Shown here piece by piece: positions 1-5,814 of a stretch of 5,814 nucleotides of DNA. The stretch's first letter is position 1. Every line of letters begins with the position of its first letter. Made by a program: the position numbers and the translations under genes. Origin of the DNA: Bacillota bacterium (lineage in GTDB: Bacteria; Bacillota; Sulfobacillia; Sulfobacillales; Sulfobacillaceae); assembly GCA_023488565.1 (NCBI GenBank), contig JAMDDZ010000110.1, forward strand, positions 1-5,814. The letters run 5' to 3'. The notes below the pieces were generated by a model. It saw nothing but the letters and a program-made list of their open reading frames with translations, did no database searches and was not told the origin of the DNA.

Positions 1-906
1 CTAGCACAGACCTTGGCTAAAATTCTCAATGTGCCCTTTGCGATTGCGGACGCAACCTCGTTAACCGAGGCGGGATACGTGGGTGAGGATGTGGAAAATA
101 TCCTGCTCAAACTGATCCAAGCAGCGGACTACGATGTGGAGAAGGCCGAGAAGGGCATTGTATACATCGACGAAGTGGATAAAATCGCACGGAAGTCGGA
201 AAATCCCTCGATTACCCGAGATGTTTCCGGCGAAGGTGTACAGCAAGCACTGCTAAAGATTCTTGAGGGCACGGTGGCTTCTGTTCCACCTCAAGGGGGG
301 CGCAAGCATCCGCACCAAGAGTTTATCCAAATTGACACGACAAACATTCTCTTCATTGTCGGCGGTGCATTTGACGGCATCGAAAAATTGATTAAGCGGC
401 GGATTGGCCGTAAAGGGCTTGGATTCAATGCCGAAATCCAGTCTCCTCACGATGGTAACATTGGAGATATTTTGGTGAAAATCATGCCCGAGGATCTGCT
501 CAAATTTGGTTTGATACCGGAATTTGTCGGCCGACTGCCGGTGACTGTGACGTTAGATGCACTGGATGAAGCCGCCTTGGTGCAAATTCTGACTGAACCC
601 CGCAACGCGCTCGTCAAGCAGTATCAAAAGATGCTGTCTTTAGACAGTGTGGAGTTGGAGTTCAAAGAAGATGCGATTCGAGCGGTCGCTCGCGAAGCAA
701 TGCGGCGCAATACGGGTGCCCGTGCCTTGCGGGCCATCATCGAAGATATTATGCTCGATGTCATGTACGATATGCCGAGTCGTAATGATATCGCTAAATG
801 TGTGGTGACACGTGAAGTGGTGGAGAATCACGACGCACCGTTGTTGGTTACCACCCAGGATCGTGCTAAAAATCGCAATAAGAAACAAAAAGAAGAAACA
901 GCTTAA
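1..906 (+). CDS. clpX: ATP-dependent Clp protease ATP-binding subunit ClpX, 3' part (5' end outside window)
   Basis: ClpX is the hexameric AAA+ unfoldase that recognises tagged substrates and threads them into the ClpP peptidase in the cytoplasm. The frame is open from the first base and matches ClpX from just after Walker A. The TTG at position 13 is therefore an internal Leu codon, not a start. About 120 N-terminal residues (zinc-binding domain, Walker A) are missing from the usual roughly 420. Counting visible residues from base 1: pore-1 loop GYVG at 25-28, Walker B IVYIDE at 53-58, RKH pore loop at 101-103, an LGF ClpP-contact loop at 140-142 (IGF in Bacillus and E. coli), arginine finger in EFVGRLP at 178, and sensor-2 GAR at 239-241. 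The C-terminal tail is Lys-rich. The gene ends with TAA and a terminator follows 21 bp later, so it is the last gene of its transcript. Identity is very secure. Confidence 0.98.
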   Translation, partial: LAQTLAKILNVPFAIADATSLTEAGYVGEDVENILLKLIQAADYDVEKAEKGIVYIDEVDKIARKSENPSITRDVSGEGVQQALLKILEGTVASVPPQGGRKHPHQEFIQIDTTNILFIVGGAFDGIEKLIKRRIGRKGLGFNAEIQSPHDGNIGDILVKIMPEDLLKFGLIPEFVGRLPVTVTLDALDEAALVQILTEPRNALVKQYQKMLSLDSVELEFKEDAIRAVAREAMRRNTGARALRAIIEDIMLDVMYDMPSRNDIAKCVVTREVVENHDAPLLVTTQDRAKNRNKKQKEETA

Positions 907-927
907 GTTTCCCAGTCTGGAGTCTTC

Positions 928-960
928 AGCCCCCACCATATTTCAGGGTGGGGGCTTTTT
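928..960 (+). terminator. Rho-independent terminator of clpX
   Basis: A perfect 10-bp GC-rich stem pairs 928-937 (AGCCCCCACC) with 947-956 (GGTGGGGGCT). The loop is 9 nt and a T-run follows at 956-960. It begins 21 bp after the clpX stop codon and is a textbook intrinsic terminator on the + strand. It implies that lonB needs its own promoter in the 180 bp that follow. Confidence 0.95.
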
Positions 961-1044
961 CATTGATGCAATGCCATTTTAGCCTAAACTCCATGGTTCC
1001 TGGGCATACTGAAGGATATCATTACAGGTTTGGTCCATGATTTG

Positions 1045-1077
1045 GCTTAAGTGAGGTGTGCAAATTTGGGGAGACTA
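1045..1077 (+). promoter_or_regulatory. Candidate forespore (sigma-F type) promoter of lonB
   Basis: GGGGAGACTA at 1068-1077 fits every defined position of the Bacillus sigma-F -10 consensus as I recall it (GGNRANANTW). GCTTA at 1045-1049 fits the -35 consensus GYWTA. The gap between them is 18 nt, whereas 15-16 is usual, and this is the main weakness. Transcription would start near 1083-1085, about 60 nt before the lonB start codon. In B. subtilis lonB is transcribed in the forespore under sigma-F, so the match is in the expected place. The assignment is an inference from motif and context only. Confidence 0.4.
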
Positions 1078-1103
1078 CGAATGCGAGCCTCAAATAATTC
1101 CGA

Positions 1104-1109
1104 TACAAT
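1104..1109 (+). promoter_or_regulatory. Weak sigma-A-like -10 element upstream of lonB
   Basis: TACAAT matches the vegetative -10 consensus TATAAT at 5 of 6 positions and lies 33 nt before the lonB start codon. The best -35 at normal spacing is ATGCGA at 1081-1086, with only 3 of 6 matches, and there is no TG extension. It could give low vegetative expression or be a chance match in an AT-rich patch. Confidence 0.2.
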
Positions 1110-1128
1110 TCAAAATCACGGTTCGCGG

Positions 1129-1137
1129 AAAGGAGGG
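1129..1137 (+). promoter_or_regulatory. lonB ribosome-binding site
   Basis: AAAGGAGGG contains a full AGGAGG core (1131-1136) placed 6 nt before the ATG at 1143. It fixes the lonB start and predicts efficient initiation. Confidence 0.93.
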
Positions 1138-1142
1138 TCGCG

Positions 1143-2825
1143 ATGAACTTCGCTAACATCGCCACCTTCATACAATTCTTCTTTGCGATAGTGATTGGTC
1201 TGTACTTTTGGAACCTTCTCAAATCCCAACAAGGGAATAAGGTGGCTGTCGAACGTGAATCGAAGAAAGAAATTGAAAAGCTTCGGCGATTGCGCGCGAT
1301 CCATCTTAGCGAGCCGTTGTCGGAAAGAACGCGGCCTACGCGGTTTGAGGAAATCGTCGGGCAGGAGGACGGCATTCGCGCGCTTAAAGCCGCCTTATGT
1401 GGTCCTAATCCTCAACACGTCATCGTCTATGGACCGCCGGGGGTCGGTAAAACCGCGGCCGCACGTTTAGTTCTAGAAGAGGCCAAGAAAAACAGTTGGA
1501 CGCCTTTTTTGCCTGAAGCGAAATTTATGGAACTAGATGCTACCACCGCGCGATTTGATGAACGCGGCATTGCCGATCCGTTAATTGGTTCGGTACATGA
1601 CCCTATTTATCAGGGGGCCGGGCCCCTGGGAATGGCCGGTATTCCTCAGCCTAAGCCAGGTGCGGTAACCAAGGCCCATGGAGGAATCCTGTTCATTGAT
1701 GAGATAGGGGAACTTCACCCGATACAATTAAACAAACTGCTAAAAGTTCTGGAAGACCGGAAGGTTTTTTTGGAGTCTGCCTATTATAATGCTGAAGATG
1801 CTAACATTCCTGTACACATTCAGGACATTTTTGAAAATGGACTACCTGCCGACTTCCGGCTAGTGGGCGCTACTACGCGGCAACCCCACGAAATACCGCC
1901 AGCGATTCGCTCGCGTTGCGTAGAAATATACTTTCGGGGGCTGGTTCCCGATGAAGTCTATGCGGTAGCTGCTAACGCCGTGAAGCGCGTAGGAGTGGAA
2001 GTAGAGCGTGAAGCACTAGAGGTGATCAAGAAATATGCGACCAACGGTCGCGAAGCGGTCAATATGGTAGAAATAGCCGCGGGTGTGGGCCTGACGGAAA
2101 ACCGAAAAGTGATTACACAAGCGGATGTGGAATGGGTTGTCCAGTCTGGGCATTACAACCCACGCCCAGAAAAACAAGTGGCCACCGAACCATTGGTTGG
2201 CATGGTCAATGGCCTGGCCGTGTACGGGCCTAATATGGGAACGATGCTTGAGGTGGAAGCCGTCGCTCACCCTGTCATGGATGGGCAGGGAAAGCTCTGG
2301 GTTACCGGCGTTGTCGATGAGGAGGAAATGGGCGGACAAGGTCGTACCGTGCGACGCAAATCGATGGCCCGTAGTTCCGTCGAAAATGTGCTTACTGTGC
2401 TACGCAACATCGTGGGACTGGAAACAGCAGATTATGACCTGCATGTAAACTTTCCGGGAGGAGTTCCTCTTGATGGGCCGTCAGCTGGCGTAGCCATTGC
2501 CACGGCGGTATATTCAGCAATCACCAAAAAGCCTTGTGACAACCGAATTGCGATGACCGGAGAATTATCGATTCGAGGTTTGGTAAAGCCAGTAGGCGGC
2601 GTTGTGGCTAAAGTGGAGGCAGCTCGACAGGCAGGGTGCAAACGAATCGTGATTCCTCGCGACAATTGGCAGGAAGTATTTCGCCATATGGGTGTGGAGG
2701 TTATCGCGGTCGACACCTTACCAGAAGTTATTGACTTGGCTATGGTGATTGCCGAGCCGATTGCAGCGTCATCGCCTGTGCCTCAGACCGACTTGCTCAC
2801 AGCGAGCCCTTCCACGGCACAATAA
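1143..2825 (+). CDS. lonB: LonB, membrane-anchored ATP-dependent Lon-family protease (Bacillus type)
   Basis: LonB is an AAA+ Ser/Lys protease of peptidase family S16, which in Bacillus acts in sporulating cells. The N-terminus has one hydrophobic segment (about residues 6-25, rich in Ile, Phe and Val) followed by basic residues, predicting a membrane anchor with the enzymatic part in the cytoplasm. It lacks the large N-domain of LonA. The AAA+ module shows Walker A GPPGVGKT (97-104), Walker B ILFIDE (182-187), sensor-1 in GATTR (242-246), arginine-finger candidates R256/R258 and sensor-2 candidate R303. The protease domain (about 345-545) has catalytic Ser447 in DGPSAG and Lys490, 43 residues later as in other Lon enzymes. 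The length of 560 is close to the roughly 552 of B. subtilis LonB. The ATG has a strong ribosome-binding site and no in-frame alternative better placed. It is probably monocistronic, lying between the clpX terminator and a hairpin. All key residues are present, so it should be active. Confidence 0.96.
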   Translation: MNFANIATFIQFFFAIVIGLYFWNLLKSQQGNKVAVERESKKEIEKLRRLRAIHLSEPLSERTRPTRFEEIVGQEDGIRALKAALCGPNPQHVIVYGPPGVGKTAAARLVLEEAKKNSWTPFLPEAKFMELDATTARFDERGIADPLIGSVHDPIYQGAGPLGMAGIPQPKPGAVTKAHGGILFIDEIGELHPIQLNKLLKVLEDRKVFLESAYYNAEDANIPVHIQDIFENGLPADFRLVGATTRQPHEIPPAIRSRCVEIYFRGLVPDEVYAVAANAVKRVGVEVEREALEVIKKYATNGREAVNMVEIAAGVGLTENRKVITQADVEWVVQSGHYNPRPEKQVATEPLVGMVNGLAVYGPNMGTMLEVEAVAHPVMDGQGKLWVTGVVDEEEMGGQGRTVRRKSMARSSVENVLTVLRNIVGLETADYDLHVNFPGGVPLDGPSAGVAIATAVYSAITKKPCDNRIAMTGELSIRGLVKPVGGVVAKVEAARQAGCKRIVIPRDNWQEVFRHMGVEVIAVDTLPEVIDLAMVIAEPIAASSPVPQTDLLTASPSTAQ

Positions 2826-2844
2826 CGACTATCAGAATGTGTGG

Positions 2845-2894
2845 CCAGGCGGTCTCTCAATGAGACCGCCTGGGTTGTCAGTGGAACCGTTTTT
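2845..2894 (+). terminator. Hairpin after lonB, probable atypical terminator
   Basis: A perfect 12-bp stem pairs 2845-2856 (CCAGGCGGTCTC) with 2862-2873 (GAGACCGCCTGG) around the 5-nt loop TCAAT, 20 nt after the lonB stop codon. No T-run follows directly; the next bases are GTTGTC. A TTTTT tract appears only at 2890-2894, after a possible small GGTT/AACC stem (2873-2876 with 2885-2888). The strength and position of the stem favour a lonB terminator or a 3'-end stabiliser, but termination efficiency is uncertain and some read-through into lonA is possible. Confidence 0.55.
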
Positions 2895-2910
2895 CGATAG
2901 ATGTTAGAAT
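2882..2910 (+). promoter_or_regulatory. Probable sigma-A promoter of lonA with extended -10
   Basis: TGTTAGAAT at 2902-2910 fits the extended -10 form TGnTATAAT with a single mismatch. At 17-nt spacing the -35 is TGGAAC (2882-2887), only 3 of 6 matches to TTGACA, as is tolerated with an extended -10. Transcription would start near 2917, some 29 nt before the lonA ATG. I found no CtsR-type direct heptad repeat and no CIRCE inverted repeat here, so heat-shock repression of the Bacillus kind is not evident. Confidence 0.5.
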
Positions 2911-2933
2911 GAGAAACTAACTGAGTTGGTGTT

Positions 2934-2940
2934 GGGGGGG
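2934..2940 (+). promoter_or_regulatory. Unusual G7 ribosome-binding tract of lonA
   Basis: The only purine-rich site at the right distance before the lonA ATG (2946) is an unbroken run of seven G, ending 5 nt upstream. It lacks the central A of GGAGG but can pair with the CCUCC of 16S rRNA through a G-U wobble. The start is supported independently: the conserved Lon N-terminal motif PLLPLRG begins at residue 7. Confidence 0.7.
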
Positions 2941-2945
2941 ACGTT

Positions 2946-5264
2946 ATGGACCGCAATGAAATGCCGCTACTGCCGCTACGGGGAGTGTTAGTGTTTCCGT
3001 ACATGGTGGTGCCTCTGGAAGTCGGTAGAGATCGGAGCCTAAAGGCGCTGGAGCAAGCAATGTTGGATAGGCAAGAATTGATATTTGTGGCGCAAAAGGA
3101 TACCCGGTTAGATGACCCAGGGGTTGATGATCTTTACCAGGTCGGGGTTATCGGTGAAGTGAAGCAACTGCTCAAAATGCCCAGCGGTGGTTCTAAGGTT
3201 GTGGTCGAGGGAAGGTTTCGGGCAACCCTTCGACATGTGCAAGATGTAGGCGAGTATTTTATGGCCGAAGTAGAACCGGTGCCTGAGGAATCGGAAATTA
3301 CCGATGAAACCGAGGCTTTGATGCACGCTGTGGTCGAACAGTTTGAAATTTACATAAAGAATTCGAAGAAAATGCCAGGAGAAGCTTCGTTGAGCATGAA
3401 TGTTGACGATCCTGGCCGATTGGCGGATACCATCATCAGCTATTTGGATATTCGCACACAAGAGAAGGAAGACGTGCTAGAAACGTTTCTGGTTCATGAT
3501 CGGCTGAGCAAGGTATCTGATATTTTGGCTCGGCAAATGGAGTTACTGGAAATTGAGAAACGGATTAATTTTCGGGTGCGGAAACAGATGGAGCGAACCC
3601 AAAAAGAATACTATCTACGAGAACAATTAAAGGCCATTCAACGCGAATTAGGAGATCGCGACGAACAGGCAAGCGAGATTGAAGAATTGCGAGAACGGCT
3701 AAAAGCGACTCCTGGGCTTGAAGCGGAGGTTTTTGAAAAAATCGAGCGGGAAATCGACCGTCTGGCCAAAATGTCAAGTATGGCGGCAGAGGCGGTAGTG
3801 GTACGAACATACGTCGATTGGTTGCTGAATTTGCCTTGGGGAAAAGAAACTGACGAACATATTGAGGTGGAAGAGGCGGAAACCGTCCTCAATACCGATC
3901 ACTATGGATTAAAAAAGGTTAAAGACCGAATTTTGGAATACCTTGCGGTGCGTCAATTAGCCCCGGATTTGAAAGGTCCCATCCTATGTCTAGTGGGACC
4001 GCCAGGTGTGGGCAAGACCTCGTTGGCACGTTCCATTGCCAGGGCTACCGATCGCAATTTTGTGCGTGTGTCGTTGGGCGGTGTGCGTGATGAAGCCGAG
4101 ATTCGCGGCCATCGCCGTACCTACGTAGGGGCCATGCCAGGGCGGATTATCCAAGGCATGAAACAGGCAGGGACCAAAAACCCACTGTTTTTGCTTGACG
4201 AGGTAGATAAAATGGCGATGGATTTTCGTGGGGATCCGTCAGCCGCATTGCTTGAGGTGCTTGACCCGGAACAAAATAACCACTTTTCGGACCATTATAT
4301 CGAAATCCCTTTTGATCTCAGTCGGGTGATGTTTATCACCACGGCCAACGTTCTACATACTATTCCGCGCCCTTTGCTGGATCGCATGGAAACCATTGTC
4401 ATTCCGGGTTATACGGAAGAAGAAAAATTACAAATTGCACGGCAATACTTGTGGCCAAAACAGATGGCTGCCCACGGACTGACTGACAAACCGGTGGAGA
4501 TTAGTACCGAAGCCCTAAAGCAAATTATCCGCCACTACACCCGAGAGGCCGGCGTGCGGCAACTCGAAAGAGAACTGGGAACCATTTGCCGAAAAGTGGC
4601 CCGAGAAATTGTAGGCGGACAAACCGGTAAAGTGCGAGTAACCGCGACAAGTCTGGCCAAATATCTAGGGATTCACAGGGTTCATCATCGCAACGCCGAA
4701 GCGGTGAGTCAAGTGGGGCTGGTGACCGGACTGGCGGTAACCGAAACCGGGGGCGACGTGATGTTGATTGAGGTGACGACCATGCCCGGCAAAGGCCAAC
4801 TCACATTGACAGGACAGTTGGGCGATGTGATGCAGGAGTCCGCCCGCGCGGCGTACAGCTATATCCGGGCCAAGGTGGAGACATTGGAGATTGCCCCGGA
4901 TTTTCATGAGAAGTGGGATTTGCACGTTCATGTGCCTGAAGGAGCGATACCTAAAGACGGACCTTCGGCGGGAATTGCGATGGCGACTGCTATGGTATCG
5001 GCCCTGGCTAAGGTGCCGGTGAAGGCGGACTTGGCTATGACCGGAGAAATTACCTTGCGCGGTCGTGTGCTTCCGGTAGGCGGAATCAAGGAAAAGACGC
5101 TGGCAGCTCATCGGGCCGGTATTCGCACGATTATATTACCGGAGGAAAACAAACCGGATTTGGAGGAGTTGCCCTCCAATATTCGACGTGCATTGACGAT
5201 TCATTTGGTGAACCATCTGGATCAGGTCTTGGCGATAGCGTTGGAGGACCGCGATCATGGCTAA
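2946..5264 (+). CDS. lonA: LonA, ATP-dependent Lon protease
   Basis: LonA is the soluble hexameric AAA+ protease that degrades misfolded and selected regulatory proteins in the cytoplasm. At 772 residues it is essentially the family length (B. subtilis about 774). The N-terminal substrate-binding domain (about 7-200) opens with PLLPLRG and is followed by a charged coiled-coil region (about 200-290). The AAA+ module has Walker A GPPGVGKT (351-358), Walker B FLLDE ending in D418-E419, sensor-1 N468, arginine finger R480 and sensor-2 R538. The C-terminal S16 protease domain (about 590-770) has Ser674 in DGPSAG and Lys717 in GGIKEK, spaced 43 apart as required for the Ser/Lys dyad. It probably has its own promoter in the 120-bp gap, and its last codons overlap ysxC. 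No residue essential for ATP hydrolysis or proteolysis is missing. Confidence 0.98.
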   Translation: MDRNEMPLLPLRGVLVFPYMVVPLEVGRDRSLKALEQAMLDRQELIFVAQKDTRLDDPGVDDLYQVGVIGEVKQLLKMPSGGSKVVVEGRFRATLRHVQDVGEYFMAEVEPVPEESEITDETEALMHAVVEQFEIYIKNSKKMPGEASLSMNVDDPGRLADTIISYLDIRTQEKEDVLETFLVHDRLSKVSDILARQMELLEIEKRINFRVRKQMERTQKEYYLREQLKAIQRELGDRDEQASEIEELRERLKATPGLEAEVFEKIEREIDRLAKMSSMAAEAVVVRTYVDWLLNLPWGKETDEHIEVEEAETVLNTDHYGLKKVKDRILEYLAVRQLAPDLKGPILCLVGPPGVGKTSLARSIARATDRNFVRVSLGGVRDEAEIRGHRRTYVGAMPGRIIQGMKQAGTKNPLFLLDEVDKMAMDFRGDPSAALLEVLDPEQNNHFSDHYIEIPFDLSRVMFITTANVLHTIPRPLLDRMETIVIPGYTEEEKLQIARQYLWPKQMAAHGLTDKPVEISTEALKQIIRHYTREAGVRQLERELGTICRKVAREIVGGQTGKVRVTATSLAKYLGIHRVHHRNAEAVSQVGLVTGLAVTETGGDVMLIEVTTMPGKGQLTLTGQLGDVMQESARAAYSYIRAKVETLEIAPDFHEKWDLHVHVPEGAIPKDGPSAGIAMATAMVSALAKVPVKADLAMTGEITLRGRVLPVGGIKEKTLAAHRAGIRTIILPEENKPDLEELPSNIRRALTIHLVNHLDQVLAIALEDRDHG
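2962..2979 (+). repeat. Perfect tandem 9-bp repeat in the lonA 5' coding region
   Basis: TGCCGCTAC occurs twice back to back (2962-2970 and 2971-2979). It lies across the codons of the conserved PLLPLR motif at residues 7-12, so the protein sequence largely explains it. The identical codon choice for both Pro-Leu pairs makes the DNA copy exact. Gain or loss of a unit would keep the reading frame. Confidence 0.85.
5243..5247 (+). promoter_or_regulatory. ysxC ribosome-binding site inside lonA
   Basis: GGAGG lies within the last codons of lonA, 9 nt before the ATG at 5257. It supports that start and, together with the 8-bp gene overlap, suggests translational coupling. Confidence 0.8.
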
Positions 5265-5814
5265 TGTCAGACAGTTTGTGACATCCGCTTTGTATGCCAA
5301 AGAAATGCCTACCGATGGCAAAATCGAGTTGGCATTCATGGGCCGGTCTAATGCCGGGAAATCATCGTTAATTAACCGTTTGGTGGGCAGCAAGATTGCG
5401 CACACCAGTGGAACTCCGGGACGTACCCAACGGCTCAATTTCTTTGCCATGAAGGGGTGGTATATCGTCGATTTACCGGGGTTTGGGTATGCTAAAGTCT
5501 CTAAGGCACAAAGAGAAATATTTGGACAAGCCGTGGAAACCTACTTAACTACCCGTCAGCCTTTAATCGGCGGAATCTTAATTCAGGACGTGCGCCGCGA
5601 ACCAGAAGAAGAGGAATTAATGGTAAAAAAGTGGGCGTATGACCGTAATCTGTACTTAGCAGTGGTGGCGAGCAAAGTGGATAAGCTTAATCAGGCGGAG
5701 CGGATCGAACGGCGTAAGCGCCTTGAAGCCGTTTATGGGACGGAAGTCTACTTCGTCTCCAATCGGACTGCCGAGGGCATTGCAGAGGTTAAAGGCGCTA
5801 TTTTAGGCTTGGGC
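5257..5814 (+). CDS. ysxC: YsxC/EngB (YihA) ribosome-biogenesis GTP-binding protein, 5' part
   Basis: This is a small TRAFAC-class GTPase that binds the 50S subunit and is needed for late large-subunit assembly, essential in B. subtilis and E. coli. The 186 visible codons lack only the last 10-20 of a usual 195-200 residues, and the frame is still open at the right edge. Motifs: G1 GRSNAGKS (29-36), G2 Thr in the GTPGRTQ segment (52-58), G3 DLPG (72-75) within DLPGFGYAKV, G4 SKVDK (139-143) and G5 region VSN (167-169). G4 has Ser where Thr is usual (TKAD), a conservative change. The ATG overlaps the lonA stop region by 8 bp and has an internal Shine-Dalgarno site, so it is probably cotranscribed with lonA. 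In Bacillus hemA follows it, which cannot be seen here. Confidence 0.96.
   Translation, partial: MANVRQFVTSALYAKEMPTDGKIELAFMGRSNAGKSSLINRLVGSKIAHTSGTPGRTQRLNFFAMKGWYIVDLPGFGYAKVSKAQREIFGQAVETYLTTRQPLIGGILIQDVRREPEEEELMVKKWAYDRNLYLAVVASKVDKLNQAERIERRKRLEAVYGTEVYFVSNRTAEGIAEVKGAILGLG

Noticed and set aside
13..15. TTG at 13 as a start codon giving a 297-residue protein
   Set aside because: The frame is open to base 1, and the codons before it (Leu-Ala-Gln-Thr) continue the ClpX sequence expected right after Walker A, so this is an internal Leu.
982..1010. GCCTA and GGGCATACTG as a forespore sigma-F or sigma-G promoter
   Set aside because: Spacing is acceptable, but one -35 position and one or two -10 positions mismatch. 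It is weaker than the 1045-1077 candidate and would give a leader of well over 100 nt.
1064..1095. Imperfect inverted repeat ATTTGGGG / CCTCAAAT upstream of lonB
   Set aside because: It needs a G-U pair and a 16-nt loop; a stem this short is likely by chance, and it overlaps the promoter candidate.
1022..1375. Minus-strand open frame of 117 codons across the lonB 5' region
   Set aside because: It lies opposite conserved LonB coding sequence, has no recognisable domain and no good ribosome-binding site. The other minus-strand frames are shadows of the same kind.
1611..1628. GC-rich dyad CAGGGG / CCCCTG inside lonB
   Set aside because: Only 6 bp long and explained by codons for a Gly/Pro-rich stretch (QGAGPLG) of the AAA+ module.
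2875..2903. TTGTCA as the lonA -35 element
   Set aside because: It matches 5 of 6, but the extended -10 at 2905 lies 24 nt away, and at 17-nt spacing the -10 would be TAGATG with only 3 of 6 matches.

Overview
The window is a conserved bacterial chromosomal segment holding four protein genes, all on the + strand: the 3' part of clpX, complete lonB, complete lonA, and the 5' part of the ribosome-assembly GTPase gene ysxC/engB. This order (clpX, lonB, lonA, ysxC) is known from Bacillus and other endospore-forming Firmicutes. All four products are closest to Bacillus-type proteins, judged from memory of the families. Base composition is roughly balanced, unlike low-GC Bacillus. A deep-branching or moderate-GC spore-former (Sulfobacillus- or Alicyclobacillus-like) is a reasonable guess, but genus cannot be settled from this sequence.

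Layout. Positions 1-906 are clpX without its zinc-binding domain and Walker A, closed by a strong intrinsic terminator at 928-960. The 236-bp gap 907-1142 carries that terminator, a candidate forespore (sigma-F type) promoter at 1045-1077, a weak vegetative-like -10 at 1104-1109, and a strong Shine-Dalgarno site. lonB (1143-2825) encodes a membrane-anchored Lon protease of 560 residues. The 120-bp gap 2826-2945 holds a perfect 12-bp hairpin, an extended -10 promoter candidate and an unusual seven-G ribosome-binding tract. lonA (2946-5264) encodes a full-length 772-residue Lon protease. ysxC starts 8 bp inside the end of lonA and runs off the right edge at 5814.

Function. Three of the four genes encode AAA+ protein-quality-control machines: ClpX, the unfoldase that feeds ClpP; LonB, tied to sporulation in Bacillus; and LonA, the general soluble Lon. 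The signals suggest three transcription units: the end of a clpX operon, lonB alone, and lonA-ysxC, the last pair probably translationally coupled. All catalytic and nucleotide-binding residues that fall inside the window are intact, and no gene is frameshifted.

Novelty. I see no new biological system. The observations most worth checking are the sigma-F-like promoter upstream of lonB, the G7 ribosome-binding tract of lonA, and the hairpin between the two lon genes.
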